Of a DNA stretch of 64,000 nucleotides, positions 52,027 to 61,720 are shown in pieces. The position numbers and the translations under genes were made by a program. Position 1 is the first letter of the stretch, and every line of letters starts with the position of its first letter. Origin of the DNA: an uncultured Bacteroides sp. (GTDB taxonomy: Bacteria > Bacteroidota > Bacteroidia > Bacteroidales > Bacteroidaceae); the NCBI GenBank assembly GCA_949288715.1, contig CASELH010000021.1:29142-93141 (forward strand). Direction: 5' to 3'. The notes beneath the pieces were generated by a model. The model saw nothing but the letters and a program-made list of their open reading frames with translations, searched no databases and was not told the origin of the DNA.

Positions 52027-53547
52027 ATGAAGAAGATATTTGCTACCGACTGCATAAAGCAATTGGATACCCTTACGATAGAGCGTGAACCTATTGCTTC
52101 GCTCGATTTGATGGAACGCGCGGCTGTGGCTTTGACGGATGCTTTGAGTCTGCGTTGGAGTAGTGATACGGCCTTTACCGTTTTTGCCGGACCGGGCAAT
52201 AATGGCGGGGATGCTTTGGCCGTTTCGCGCTTGCTGGCTCAGAGGGGATACCGGGTGAGTGTGTACCTGTTCAATACCGGCGGGCACCTGTCGCCCGACT
52301 GTGCGGCCAACCGCGACAGGCTGGAAGGGGTGGCCGGGGTAGATTTTCACGAGGTGACCTCCCAATTTGTATTCCCGAAGCTGACGAAGGATGATGTCAT
52401 CGTGGATGGTCTGTTTGGAAGCGGGCTGAACAAGCCTTTGGGCGGCGGATTTGCGCAGGTGGCGAAGTGTATCAATGCCTCGCCGGCCCAGGTGGTGGCC
52501 ATCGACATACCTTCGGGGTTGATGGGGGAAGACAACTCGGCCAATATTCCTTCGGCCATTGTGCATGCCCGGCTGACGCTGACGCTTCAGTTGCCTAAAC
52601 TGGCCTTCTTTTTTGCGGAGAATGAACCATATGTGGGCGAGTGGCAGGTGCTGGACATCGGTCTGGATAAAGCCGCCATCGAAGAAACGGCTACCGATTA
52701 TGCCCTGTTCGGGCCGGAAGATGTGGCTCCGTTGCTGAGGCCGCGCGGCAAGTTTGCTCATAAAGGCGTGTTCGGGCGGGCATTACTCATTGCCGGGTCG
52801 CAAGGCATGGCCGGCGCATCGGTACTCGCTGCACGGGCCTGTTTGCGTTCGGGCATCGGGCTGCTTACGGTACACGTGCCTTTCTGCAATAATTTTATTG
52901 TGCAGACGGCAGTGCCCGAGGCTATGACTGAAATAGACTTGAGCGACACATGTTTTGCCACCGTTACCGATGTCGATAAGTATCAGGCAGTGGGCATCGG
53001 TCCCGGCTTGGGGCGTGCCGTTGAAACGGTAGATGCTATGTTGGGGCAGATTACGGATTGCGATGTGCCGATGGTACTGGATGCCGATGCTTTGAACATA
53101 TTGGGCGAACACCGCAGCTATCTCTCCCGCCTGCCTAAGGGGAGCATACTGACTCCCCATCCCAAGGAGCTGGAACGCTTGACGGGTGCTTGCCGCAACT
53201 CTTATGAGCGCTTGCAGAAAGCACGCGATTTGGCGGCTACGGCCGGCGTCTACATCATTTTGAAGGGGGCTTATTCGGCGGTGGTTACGCCGGAGGGGAA
53301 GTGCTATTTCAATACTACAGGCAATCCGGGCATGGCTACCGGGGGGAGCGGCGATGTGCTGACCGGTGTGCTTCTGGCCCTTCTGGCGCAAGGCTACGAG
53401 TCCGGGCAGGCTGCCTTGATAGCTGCTTGCGTGCACGGCATGGCCGGCGACTTGGCTGCCCACCGGTTGGGGCAGATGGGTATGGTGGCGGGTGACATTG
53501 TCCACTCGTTGCCCGAAGCCTGGCAGGCTTTAGAGAAGTCGTTCTGA
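52027..53547 (+). CDS. nnr: Bifunctional NAD(P)HX epimerase/dehydratase
   Basis: This 506-residue protein repairs hydrated NADH and NADPH. The N-terminal YjeF epimerase domain (about 1-215) shows MERAAVALTDAL, FAGPGNNGGDALAVSRLL and VDGLFGSGLNKPLGGGF. The C-terminal ADP-dependent dehydratase of the ribokinase superfamily (about 230-505) shows HKGVFGRALLIAGSQGMAGASVLAARACLRSG, GIGPGLG, VLDADALNIL, LTPHPKELERLTG and the phosphate loop NPGMATGGSGDVLTG. I prefer the ATG at 52027 (MKKIFATDCIKQLD) to the one two codons earlier. It converges on the small acidic-protein gene, with a hairpin between them. Confidence 0.93.
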   Translation: MKKIFATDCIKQLDTLTIEREPIASLDLMERAAVALTDALSLRWSSDTAFTVFAGPGNNGGDALAVSRLLAQRGYRVSVYLFNTGGHLSPDCAANRDRLEGVAGVDFHEVTSQFVFPKLTKDDVIVDGLFGSGLNKPLGGGFAQVAKCINASPAQVVAIDIPSGLMGEDNSANIPSAIVHARLTLTLQLPKLAFFFAENEPYVGEWQVLDIGLDKAAIEETATDYALFGPEDVAPLLRPRGKFAHKGVFGRALLIAGSQGMAGASVLAARACLRSGIGLLTVHVPFCNNFIVQTAVPEAMTEIDLSDTCFATVTDVDKYQAVGIGPGLGRAVETVDAMLGQITDCDVPMVLDADALNILGEHRSYLSRLPKGSILTPHPKELERLTGACRNSYERLQKARDLAATAGVYIILKGAYSAVVTPEGKCYFNTTGNPGMATGGSGDVLTGVLLALLAQGYESGQAALIAACVHGMAGDLAAHRLGQMGMVAGDIVHSLPEAWQALEKSF

Positions 53548-53564
53548 CATGATGCTTAGATAGA

Positions 53565-53583
53565 GGGAAGAGTAGCTTTTCCC
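53565..53583. terminator. Short hairpin between convergent genes
   Basis: GGGAAGAG, a TAG loop and CTTTTCCC form an 8-bp stem with one wobble pair, followed by CCTTTATTTTT on the plus strand. It can terminate nnr and perhaps also the converging gene. Confidence 0.6.
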
Positions 53584-53586
53584 CCT

Positions 53587-54033
53587 TTATTTTTCCAGCA
53601 AGTTCTTCAAGAATTCGTCCAGTTCCTTGTCCAGGCCTTTCAGGAGTTCGTCGTTGACGAGTAGCGTGTCGTCATCCATCAAGAGCAGCTCGGCGACGGT
53701 TTCTTTGTCTTCGTCTACCAAAACGAAAGAGTAGGGCTTCAAGATGCCTAGGTTGTCAAACTCCCCATTGTCTTTCAGGTTATTCAGGACCATAATCAGC
53801 AGGTGCTCTATGTCCTTGTAGAAGTCCGGCCCTTCGTATGCAGTCCATTCCTCGATGGTGGTGCTGCCCAGTTCTTCATCGTCGTCATCGAAAATGTTCA
53901 GCTCGCCCGACCCTTGATCGGCCTGCAGGTGAATGTCCGTCACAATGGCTTGCTCGCCGCCGCAGGTATATTTGACAACGGCTTTCTTGATGGCTTTCTC
54001 AATTTGTGATAACGATGTTTGGTTCAGTTTCAT
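53587..54033 (-). CDS. Small acidic conserved hypothetical protein
   Basis: The chosen start (MKLNQTSLSQIEKAIKKAVVKYTCGG) has a good ribosome site (GGAAGGAGT) and gives 148 residues; an upstream ATG at 54075 would overlap the lipoprotein gene. The protein is strongly acidic (DDDDEELGSTTIEEW, VDEDKETVAELLLMDDDTLLVNDELLKGLDKELDEFLKNLLEK), with a first beta-rich part containing TDIHLQADQGSGELNIFDDD. There is no signal peptide, so it is cytoplasmic. It follows the DUF6340 lipoprotein gene by 28 bp and is probably co-transcribed with it. I do not recognise a function. Confidence 0.75.
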   Translation of the reverse strand: MKLNQTSLSQIEKAIKKAVVKYTCGGEQAIVTDIHLQADQGSGELNIFDDDDEELGSTTIEEWTAYEGPDFYKDIEHLLIMVLNNLKDNGEFDNLGILKPYSFVLVDEDKETVAELLLMDDDTLLVNDELLKGLDKELDEFLKNLLEK

Positions 54034-54061
54034 AATGGCACTCCTTCCTCTTTTTTTGATG

Positions 54062-55180
54062 TTATTCTTCGTCAAACCGCTTCATTTGCACATTCAGCAG
54101 GTTCATGCTGTTTCTTCGTTCTTGCAACTCATTGATATAGATGGCAGTCAACAGAAAGTTTGGCTTGTTTGCCAGAACTTCCATGTCGGTGGTTGCGTCT
54201 TCCACTTTGTCTATTTCCTGGGCAATGGTGAAGGCATGTGTAGCCCACGTCAGGGCTGCCGCGATGCTGTCTTGCATCTCATACCCCAAGGCGATGTTGT
54301 AAGCCGCATGCATCTTCTTTTTGCCTTTCTTTGTGGCATATTGGTTTTGCCAGAGTTCAATGGCTTTTTCCCAATTCCCTTCTTTGGCATAGATGGCAGC
54401 ATCGCGCATGTCCACCGAGCCTCCGGTGAACATATAGCGTTGGGCTGTTTTCCAGCTTGGCAGCAAGTGCTTCACAGGGATGGTGCCGGCAAATTCCGAT
54501 GCTTGCTCTATCAGTTCTTTCTCGTCGATGAGGCGGGCATCTACGGCACCTTCGCTGCTGCCTGCCGCTTCCCAGAAAATGCTGTCGTTGGGGCTGACTG
54601 TCACCATGGGATTTTTGTGGTTGGGTAGGTACACCCTCACTGTCGGATATACTTTGACGTCTACTGTTCCATAGAAAGAGTTCCACTCGGGCAGGAAATG
54701 CATCTTGCGGGTAGCTTCCATCCGTACATCTTCCAGCGATATCAGGAAATCTACATTCAGGTCTTTGGCCAGGTTGTTGACCGTCTCTCTTGAGAGAATG
54801 TTTCCTCCTTGTGTGTTTTTATTGCGATTTAAGGCTGAGTCGCAAATGACTACTTCGTCAAAGTAATTCTCATTTGCTAGGGATTGTGCCAGCGATTCGG
54901 CAGCGATGGCTGCATCCCCCCGGTAGTGGCGGACGGATGGGCTGCTGTCATCCGCTTCTTTTTCGTCCCCGCTGTTTTGGGTAGCTTCGCGCTGGTTGTC
55001 AGACGCGTTGTTCACTACCGCAACTTTTCTCAGTGATGCAGGGAAGCTGACATCTGCAGGAAGCATATAGTCTATGGACAGCAGCTCTACGCTTTGGCAG
55101 CTGCTTATGAATACAATGCCTGACAGCAGAAGACAATAAAGGCATCTTGCGGCTTTATTTTTGAATCCTTTTCTTATCAT
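54062..55180 (-). CDS. DUF6340-type lipoprotein with TPR-like C-terminus
   Basis: The 372-residue protein has a lipoprotein signal (CLYCLLLSGIVFISSC-QSVELLSIDYMLPADVSFP). The N-terminal half is alpha/beta (LRKVAVVNNA, AESLAQSLANENYFDEVVICD, LNVDFLISLEDVRMEATR, YGTVDVKVYPTVRVYLPN). An acidic, Ser-rich insertion with NSGDEKEADDSSPS occurs near residue 70. The C-terminal half is helical and TPR-like (MRDAAIYAKEGNWEKAIELWQNQYATKKGKKKMHAAYNIALGYEMQDSIAAAL). I recall this arrangement as DUF6340 of Bacteroidetes. Its role in the envelope is unknown. It lies 150 bp downstream of secA beyond a terminator. Confidence 0.8.
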   Translation of the reverse strand: MIRKGFKNKAARCLYCLLLSGIVFISSCQSVELLSIDYMLPADVSFPASLRKVAVVNNASDNQREATQNSGDEKEADDSSPSVRHYRGDAAIAAESLAQSLANENYFDEVVICDSALNRNKNTQGGNILSRETVNNLAKDLNVDFLISLEDVRMEATRKMHFLPEWNSFYGTVDVKVYPTVRVYLPNHKNPMVTVSPNDSIFWEAAGSSEGAVDARLIDEKELIEQASEFAGTIPVKHLLPSWKTAQRYMFTGGSVDMRDAAIYAKEGNWEKAIELWQNQYATKKGKKKMHAAYNIALGYEMQDSIAAALTWATHAFTIAQEIDKVEDATTDMEVLANKPNFLLTAIYINELQERRNSMNLLNVQMKRFDEE

Positions 55181-55261
55181 ATTATAAATGCTTGGACAAC
55201 GTCGTGCCCCTACATGTTTCTTATTCCATTGGCAAAAATAGTCTTTTGCCAGAATATATAA

Positions 55262-55295
55262 AAGCCTCGAATCGATTTTTCATCGTTCGAGGCTT
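55262..55295 (-). terminator. Terminator of secA
   Basis: AAGCCTCGAA and TTCGAGGCTT are perfect 10-bp arms with an inner CGAT/ATCG pair. On the minus strand the hairpin is followed by TTATATATTC after the T-rich stem end. It lies 36 bp beyond the secA stop. Confidence 0.75.
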
Positions 55296-55330
55296 CTAAT
55301 TGCGTGTATCTGCCGGTGGGGCGATGCTAA

Positions 55331-58300
55331 TTATGCATTCCGGCCGTGGCAGTTCTTGTATTTCTTTCCGCTTCCGCAGGGGCATGGGTCATTTCTGCCC
55401 ACGGTCTTCTGTACACGGATAGGCTCGCGCTTGGGTTGTTCGCGCGTGTCGTGCTGTGCGGCTGCCTGTTGGTTCGGGTCATTCAGGTCTACCTTCTGCT
55501 CGCGATACTGGCTCATGTCCTGTCTCCGCTCGGGGGCTGCCTGTCGCACGGCTACCTTGGGCGGTTCGGGCGCTTGCTGCGGGGCATTGTTTGCAGGCAT
55601 CTCCGGCATGGGGATTTGTCCGCGCATCAGGATGGAAACCGTCTGGTTATTGATTTTGTCTACCATCGCGTCAAATAGGTTCACAGACTCCAGTTTGTAA
55701 ATCAACAGCGGGTCCTTCTGCTCATAGCTTGCGTTTTGCACCGAATGCTTCAATTCATCCAGTTCGCGCAGGTTTTCTTTCCATGCCTCGTCTATAACAT
55801 GTAGCAGGATGGCTTTCTCGAAAGACTTTACTACTTCCTTGCACTCGCTTTCATAAGCGGCCTTCAGGTTGCAAGAGATGTTGTAAATGCGCTTACCGTC
55901 GGTTATCGGAATCAGTATGTTCTCATACATGTGCCCTTGGGCTTCATATACTTGTTTGATGACGGGGTAAGCTATTTGCGCCATGCGGTCCGTCTTGCGC
56001 TTGAATTGCTCCATGGCGGCATCAAAAGTCTTCTCTACCAGTTTTTCTTTCTTTTCTTCTTTGAATTCCTCTTCGGTAAAGGGCAGTTCCATGGCCAATG
56101 TCTGCAATGCTTCCAGTTTGCAATTCTCGTAGTCGGGTGCCGAGAGTGCGTTGGAGCAACGTTCCCAAATCATGTTGACGATGTCCATGCCGATGCGTTC
56201 GCCAATCAGGGCATGGCGGCGCTTGGTGTAAACTACGGTACGTTGCTTGTTCATCACGTCGTCATATTCCAGCAAGCGCTTGCGGATGCCGAAGTTGTTC
56301 TCTTCCACCTTCTTCTGGGCGCGCTCAATGGACTTGGAAATCATGCTGTGCTCGATCATCTCTCCTTCTTTAAAGCCCAGCTTGTCCATCACGCTGGCAA
56401 TTCTGTCGGAGGAGAACAAACGCATCAGGTCGTCTTCCAGCGAAACAAAGAATACGGATGACCCTGGGTCGCCCTGACGTCCGGCACGACCACGCAACTG
56501 GCGGTCGACGCGGCGCGATTCGTGGCGCTCTGTGCCGATGATGGCCAAACCTCCGGCAGCTTTTACCTCCGGGCTCAGCTTGATGTCGGTACCACGTCCG
56601 GCCATGTTGGTGGCAATGGTCACCGTACTGGTCTGTCCGGCTTGTGCCACGATGTCGGCCTCCTTCTGGTGCAGCTTGGCGTTCAATACGTTGTGTGGTA
56701 TTTTGCGCATGGTCAGCATCTTGCTTAGCATTTCCGAGATTTCTACCGAAGTCGTACCTACCAGTACCGGGCGTCCTGCCGCTATCATCTTCTCTATTTC
56801 TTCGATGACGGCTTTATACTTTTCGCGTTTCGTCTTGTAAACGCGGTCGTTCATGTCGTTCCTTGCAATGGGCTTGTTGGTGGGGATTACCACTACATCC
56901 AGCTTGTAGATGTCCCAGAACTCTCCGGCCTCCGTTTCTGCCGTACCGGTCATACCGGCCAGCTTATGGTACATGCGGAAGTAGTTCTGCAAAGTGATGG
57001 TGGCAAAAGTCTGCGTGGCTGCTTCAATCTTCACGCCCTCCTTGGCTTCGATGGCCTGGTGCAAGCCGTCGGAGTAGCGGCGGCCTTCCATGATACGTCC
57101 CGTCTGTTCGTCTACAATCTTCACCTGTCCGTCGATAACGACATATTCATCATCTTTCTCGAACATGGTGTAGGCCTTCAGCAGCTGGTTAATGGTGTGC
57201 ACACGTTCCGACTTGATGGCGTAATTCGTCAGCAGCGCATCTTTCTTTTCCAGTCTCTGTTCATCGGTCAGGTCCTTCTCGTTCTCCAACTCGGCCAGTT
57301 GTGCCGTGATGTCGGGCAGCACGAAGAGTGTGGGGTCGGAAGAATTGCCGCTAATCAAGTCCACGCCTTTATCGGTGAGGTCTACACTGTTCAGCTTTTC
57401 GTCGATGACGAAGTAGAGCGGGTCGGTCACCTCGTGCATGCGCTTGTTATTTTGCTCCATGTAGATTTCCTCTGTCTTCAGCATGCCGGCTTTGATGCCC
57501 GGTTCGCTGAGGAACTTAATCAAGGCCTTGTTCTTGGGTAAGCACTTGTGGCTGCGATACAAAGCCAGGAAGCCTTCTTCCTGTTCTTTCTTATCTTCCG
57601 AGGCAATGAGCCGTTTGGCGTCTGCCAGGTATTGGGTTGCCAGCTTCTTTTGAGCCTCTACCAGGCGTTCTACCAGCGGGCGGAGCTGCTCGAACAGCTG
57701 GTCGTCGCCCTTAGGTACGGGGCCCGATATGATAAGCGGTGTACGTGCATCGTCTATCAGCACCGAGTCTACCTCGTCCACAATGGCGTAGTTGTGTTGG
57801 CGTTGCACCAAGTCTTTGGGGCTGTTGGCCATGTTGTCGCGCAGGTAGTCGAAGCCAAATTCATTGTTGGTGCCAAATGTGATGTCGGCCATGTAAGCGC
57901 GGCGGCGCGCGTCAGAGTTTGGCTGGTGCTTGTCTATGCAGTCCACGCTCAATCCATGGAACATGTAGAGCGGCCCCATCCATTCCGAGTCACGCTTGGA
58001 CAGGTAGTCGTTCACAGTCACCACATGTACGCCGTTTCCGGTCAGTGCGTTCAAGAATACGGGCAGGGTTGCCACAAGTGTCTTACCTTCACCTGTCGCC
58101 ATTTCGGCAATTTTGCCTTTGTGCAACACTACGCCGCCAAACAGCTGTACGTCGTAGTGCACCATGTTCCACGTTATTTCGTTGCCGCCGGCCTTCCAGT
58201 GGTTCTGGTAGATGGCCTTGTCGCCTTCTATGCGGACAAAGTCTTTGGTAGCAGCCAGTTCGCGGTCAAAATCGGTGGCCGTTACCACTATTTCTTCATT

Positions 58301-58669
58301 TTCAGTGAATCGTCTTGCGGTATCTTTTACGATGGCAAAAGCCGTGGGCAGCACTTCGTCCAAAGCTTTTTCGTAGATGTCCAATATCTCTTTTTCTATT
58401 TTGTCTATTTGGTTGAAGAGTTCCTCGCGTTCTTCCAGTTCAGTGCTTTCTACTTTGGCTTTCAGTTCGTCCACTTTGGCGCGTTGCTCGGCGGCCGAGT
58501 TGCGTATGTAGGCTTTCAGCTCCTCCGTCTTGGCGCGCAGGGCATCGTTGTCCAGTTTGGTAATTTCCGGATATACAGCTTTGACCTTGTTGACCCAAGG
58601 CTGTATCTCTTTCATGTCCCGGGTGGATTTGTTTCCAAAAATTGAGCTTAAAAATTCATTGAATCCCAT
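55331..58669 (-). CDS. secA: Preprotein translocase ATPase SecA
   Basis: SecA drives protein export through SecYEG. At 1112 residues it is the long Bacteroidetes form, about 200 residues longer than E. coli SecA because of insertions in the first motor domain. Visible are [20 protein letters not shown] (Walker A, about residue 190), [21 protein letters not shown] (DEAD box), the preprotein cross-linking domain, [60 protein letters not shown], and the C-terminal zinc finger [18 protein letters not shown] candidate -7 element (58740-58747) and a solo terminal sequence of the MITE-like family lie in its leader. Confidence 0.97.
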   Translation of the reverse strand: MGFNEFLSSIFGNKSTRDMKEIQPWVNKVKAVYPEITKLDNDALRAKTEELKAYIRNSAAEQRAKVDELKAKVESTELEEREELFNQIDKIEKEILDIYEKALDEVLPTAFAIVKDTARRFTENEEIVVTATDFDRELAATKDFVRIEGDKAIYQNHWKAGGNEITWNMVHYDVQLFGGVVLHKGKIAEMATGEGKTLVATLPVFLNALTGNGVHVVTVNDYLSKRDSEWMGPLYMFHGLSVDCIDKHQPNSDARRRAYMADITFGTNNEFGFDYLRDNMANSPKDLVQRQHNYAIVDEVDSVLIDDARTPLIISGPVPKGDDQLFEQLRPLVERLVEAQKKLATQYLADAKRLIASEDKKEQEEGFLALYRSHKCLPKNKALIKFLSEPGIKAGMLKTEEIYMEQNNKRMHEVTDPLYFVIDEKLNSVDLTDKGVDLISGNSSDPTLFVLPDITAQLAELENEKDLTDEQRLEKKDALLTNYAIKSERVHTINQLLKAYTMFEKDDEYVVIDGQVKIVDEQTGRIMEGRRYSDGLHQAIEAKEGVKIEAATQTFATITLQNYFRMYHKLAGMTGTAETEAGEFWDIYKLDVVVIPTNKPIARNDMNDRVYKTKREKYKAVIEEIEKMIAAGRPVLVGTTSVEISEMLSKMLTMRKIPHNVLNAKLHQKEADIVAQAGQTSTVTIATNMAGRGTDIKLSPEVKAAGGLAIIGTERHESRRVDRQLRGRAGRQGDPGSSVFFVSLEDDLMRLFSSDRIASVMDKLGFKEGEMIEHSMISKSIERAQKKVEENNFGIRKRLLEYDDVMNKQRTVVYTKRRHALIGERIGMDIVNMIWERCSNALSAPDYENCKLEALQTLAMELPFTEEEFKEEKKEKLVEKTFDAAMEQFKRKTDRMAQIAYPVIKQVYEAQGHMYENILIPITDGKRIYNISCNLKAAYESECKEVVKSFEKAILLHVIDEAWKENLRELDELKHSVQNASYEQKDPLLIYKLESVNLFDAMVDKINNQTVSILMRGQIPMPEMPANNAPQQAPEPPKVAVRQAAPERRQDMSQYREQKVDLNDPNQQAAAQHDTREQPKREPIRVQKTVGRNDPCPCGSGKKYKNCHGRNA

Positions 58670-58714
58670 TCTATTGTTGTTGTTTTTGCTGTTATTATTC
58701 GTTATTATTGATGT

Positions 58715-58737
58715 TAAGAGCCTGTTTGAATTTTCCT
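58715..58737. repeat. Solo end of the TAA-flanked MITE-like family in the secA leader
   Basis: TAAGAGCCTGTTTGAATTTTCC matches the end of the element at 35897 (TAAGAGCCTGTTTAAATTTTCC) with one difference. No partner end follows, so this is a decayed copy or a recurring target-like sequence. It lies 46 bp upstream of the secA start, between it and the candidate promoter. Confidence 0.6.
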
Positions 58738-58739
58738 TG

Positions 58740-58747
58740 CAAAAGTA
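58740..58747 (-). promoter_or_regulatory. Candidate -7 element of secA
   Basis: On the minus strand TACTTTTG matches TAnnTTTG, 70 bp before the secA start. No clear -33 element was found. Confidence 0.4.
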
Positions 58748-58801
58748 CGTAATTCTCTACAGATTATCACAGAATTATCCTGATAAATATGTGTAAAACT
58801 A

Positions 58802-60379
58802 TCAGTTCGCGTCCAGTTGCAAGGGTTTTGCTGTGCAGGCGTTGGGGGCACGGATGCGCAATGCACTGCTCAGGGTGGGAGCAATGCGGTCTGCGCTCAC
58901 CGGGATGCGGATGGTTTCTGCCACTACTCCGTTGCCCCACAGGATAAGAGGGGTAGGGGGCTGGGCACTGCGCACCGTGTAGTTTCTGGCGTTGTTTTCT
59001 TGCATTACCGTCCATCCCGGAAGCACTTCAATCAGTAAGTCCCCCGAGCGGTTCCTACAGAAGGCGTTGCGTATGCGTTCTACTTCGGGCGACCACGAGC
59101 CCAGCAATAGCCGGTGGGCAGAGTACACCTCGTTTACTCCGCTGAACTGCATCAGGAAGGCGGCAGCCTTTTCCTGGATTTCTGCCAAGCTCAGTTGTTT
59201 GTCCTCGATGAGCTTGTGGTTCAGGTATATCTGTAGGTTGTGGTAGGCCTCTACATACTGCCCTTCACCGTAAGTGGCCATCAAGTACATGTTGAGCAGC
59301 GTGGCACAACGGTTCAGGTAGAACTCTCCACCCGGCATGCGGTATAGGGGGGCATCGGCGGCTTCTGCCGGGGTATATCCTGTAGAGGCCAGGCAGAAGA
59401 GCACGTTTTGCAGTCCCACTTTCCGCTCCAGCATGTCCAGCAGCGAGGCTATGTTGGCATCCAGCCGCACGTAGGTGTCTTGTATTTCCGTGGGGAGGGT
59501 ACTGTTGTCCCGCTCGCTGTAGTTTCCGGCGTAGTAGGTCAGTGCCAGCAAGTCGGTCACCCCATCACGTCCTATGTCGTTCTTGTCCAGCAGCCTTTCG
59601 GCCAGCCGGTTCACTTCCTCGTTCACAAAGGGTGTCGTGGCAAAGCGGCGGAATTTGTTGACGGGGTCGCTGTCCGGTTTATGTTTAAAGGGCTCCCCGT
59701 TGCCTCCCGGCAGCAGCGTGTAGCGTATGGCCGGCAGCATGGGGGTCCATATCACGTCTTTTATGTGGAAGTCAATGGCTTCCCGTTCATTGTATTGGGT
59801 AATCCACCACGGGAAGTCGGTATAATACGTGGTGCTGCACCATTTCCCCGTCGCTTCGTTCAGCCAGAAAGCCCCGTTTCCGCTATGTCCTGCTCCCAGG
59901 ATGGCAGCCTCGCGGAAGGGAGCTATGGAGTAGACGAAGCCTCGGTTTTGCGTAGCCACCTTCAATTCATCGGCAAGTGTGGATACCAGCAGTTGCGAAG
60001 GCGAGGAGTGCTCGTCGGTATAGTTGCCCATGAAGTCGGGGTCGTCCATGCAGTTTATAGGGCGCAGTGTCTTGGCGTCCAGCCTGTTTTCGGCAATGAT
60101 GCCATGCTGCGAGGGCGTGCTTCCGGTGTAGATGGTGGCCAGCGCTGAGGCGCGGTCCGCCCACTTAAAGGGCAATTCCATCTGGCTGAATACCCTGCCC
60201 TCGCGCAGCAGCCTCTTGAAGCCCTGCTCTCCGTAGAGCGATGAAAAAGCCTCCATATAGTCCGTGCGCAGCTGGTCTACCGTAAGCGTCACCACCAGCT
60301 TGGGCGTGGCGGGCAACGGCTGTGCCTGCAGGCCGCCGAAGGTCAGTGCCAATATGGAAGTTATCAGTCCTTTTTTCAT
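58802..60379 (-). CDS. Alkaline-phosphatase-fold (PafA-like) protein lacking key catalytic residues
   Basis: The 525-residue periplasmic protein (signal MKKGLITSILALTFGGLQAQ) follows the PafA-type phosphatase layout: VVTLTVDQLRTDYMEAF with the first metal Asp (Asp35), LATIYTGSTPSQHGIIAENR, and a C-terminal region ending APTLSSALRIRAPNACTAKPL. In active members the segment before ATIYTG contains the nucleophile Thr followed by a P-G-H. Here it reads ADRASALATIYTG, with Arg76 at the nucleophile position. The metal-binding D-Y-x-G-H block is TYYAGNYSER and the T-A-D-H-G block is ASTGYTPA. It is therefore probably a pseudoenzyme. The start overlaps the stop of the DUF4105 gene (ATGA), so the two are coupled. 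Confidence 0.85.
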   Translation of the reverse strand: MKKGLITSILALTFGGLQAQPLPATPKLVVTLTVDQLRTDYMEAFSSLYGEQGFKRLLREGRVFSQMELPFKWADRASALATIYTGSTPSQHGIIAENRLDAKTLRPINCMDDPDFMGNYTDEHSSPSQLLVSTLADELKVATQNRGFVYSIAPFREAAILGAGHSGNGAFWLNEATGKWCSTTYYTDFPWWITQYNEREAIDFHIKDVIWTPMLPAIRYTLLPGGNGEPFKHKPDSDPVNKFRRFATTPFVNEEVNRLAERLLDKNDIGRDGVTDLLALTYYAGNYSERDNSTLPTEIQDTYVRLDANIASLLDMLERKVGLQNVLFCLASTGYTPAEAADAPLYRMPGGEFYLNRCATLLNMYLMATYGEGQYVEAYHNLQIYLNHKLIEDKQLSLAEIQEKAAAFLMQFSGVNEVYSAHRLLLGSWSPEVERIRNAFCRNRSGDLLIEVLPGWTVMQENNARNYTVRSAQPPTPLILWGNGVVAETIRIPVSADRIAPTLSSALRIRAPNACTAKPLQLDAN

Positions 60380-61626
60380 CTCAGCGTTGTTATGCGTTTG
60401 GGTCTTTTATGTCTTTTGTAGGCTGTCCAAAGGTTTGCTCCACTTCTGGCCAGCAAACAGAGTGCCAAAGGTAATACGGCCAAGTCGAATCTTTGCGGAA
60501 TTACCGGCCAAAGCGCAATAAAAAAAGTTAAAACCGCGAAATTGACTGCCATATATAGGCTGACGCGCTTCTTTCTCACCCAAGGCAGCATGATGGGCAG
60601 GCACAGCAGGTGAAGCGGGTGGAACACAAAGAGCAGGTAGTTGGGGCTGACAGCAGGATGCGTGGAGAACAAGGCCAGGAAGGCCAGGATGCACCCCGCC
60701 AGGCCGGCGGCTGCAAACAGCAGGAGGTCCATGCCCCAAAAGCTTTTCCCCAGCTTGATGCCGAGAAGGGTGGCACACACCACAACGATGAACAGCAGCC
60801 ATGCCGACCTCATCGGGGTAAGCATGTCCGTCCAGTCGCGGCTGTTGAGGGCTTTCGTCTCCACTATCTTGGTTTCTTCCTCCACCAGGGGGCGTATGTT
60901 CTCGGCTTCGTCATGTATATAGGCGTGGCTGAAGTCAGCCTGCAGGTTGAAGGGCACAAACATCTGTGTTCTCCGGCTTATCTGCTTGTCGGCCTTCGGC
61001 CCCATGCAGAAGTCCATGGCGAAGCCCGACCACGGATGCCCCTCGCTGTATTTCCGCAGAATGTCTCTGAAGGTAATGCCCGTAGCCCTGTCATCCATGT
61101 CTTGCCCGTAATCCATGTGCCCCGCGATGGCTCTCTCCACCATGTCGCGCGGGCGGGTGGAGCAGTTGTCATAGAAGAAGTTGTAGCGATACACGCGGTT
61201 TTCGGGGCGGTAGTTCTCGTCCAGCAGCTTCACCAGCAGTTCCTTTTCAGCCTGGCGCAAGTCCAGCGCCTGTTGCCACACGTCGCGCCCCCAGTAGGCA
61301 TATTCGGCTGCAAAGCGCTGGTAGCTGCTTACGCCCAGCTGGTAGTCTGTCTCCCCCAGGGCGAAGCGCAGCACGAAGTTGGGTGTGTCGAAGTCAAATA
61401 TACCGTAGTTGTACACGCGGTCGATGCCCCGTGTGTAGTTCTCGTAGCGTATGGCCGTGTGTCCGAACAGCGAATAAATTTCCTGACCTGCCGCGCACGT
61501 CAGCAGGCTGATGCGTATAGAGTCATGCCCCGTGGAGTCTGCCTGCAAAACCTGTGCCCGGGTCGGCCCTGCCGGCAACAGCATGGCGAGCAACAAAACT
61601 ATGATGGTTAGCTGTCTGACTTTCAT
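60376..61626 (-). CDS. DUF4105 membrane protein
   Basis: The 416-residue protein has a signal peptide (MKVRQLTIIVLLLAMLLPAGPTRAQ) and a periplasmic DUF4105 domain (about 30-260): LLTCAAGQEIYSLFGHTAIRYENY, YNYGIFDFDTPNFVLRFALGETDYQLG, YRYNFFYDNCSTRPRDMVERAI. The conserved His in FGHTAIR and Cys in YDNCSTRP are arranged like those of papain-like NlpC/P60 relatives, so a hydrolase or acyl-transfer function is possible. The C-terminal part has four to five membrane helices (WLLFIVVVCATLLGIKLG, LLLFAAAGLAGCILAFLAL and others). It is encoded directly upstream of, and overlaps, the degenerate phosphatase gene, suggesting a joint envelope role. Confidence 0.85.
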   Translation of the reverse strand: MKVRQLTIIVLLLAMLLPAGPTRAQVLQADSTGHDSIRISLLTCAAGQEIYSLFGHTAIRYENYTRGIDRVYNYGIFDFDTPNFVLRFALGETDYQLGVSSYQRFAAEYAYWGRDVWQQALDLRQAEKELLVKLLDENYRPENRVYRYNFFYDNCSTRPRDMVERAIAGHMDYGQDMDDRATGITFRDILRKYSEGHPWSGFAMDFCMGPKADKQISRRTQMFVPFNLQADFSHAYIHDEAENIRPLVEEETKIVETKALNSRDWTDMLTPMRSAWLLFIVVVCATLLGIKLGKSFWGMDLLLFAAAGLAGCILAFLALFSTHPAVSPNYLLFVFHPLHLLCLPIMLPWVRKKRVSLYMAVNFAVLTFFIALWPVIPQRFDLAVLPLALCLLARSGANLWTAYKRHKRPKRITTLR

Positions 61627-61720
61627 AATGAAGACTTGCAGAATGCCTGCATTTATTCTTTCCGCCGCAAAAGTAGGAATAAAAAATGAGATGGGGAAAT
61701 CGGGGGAGATTTTAGATGGT

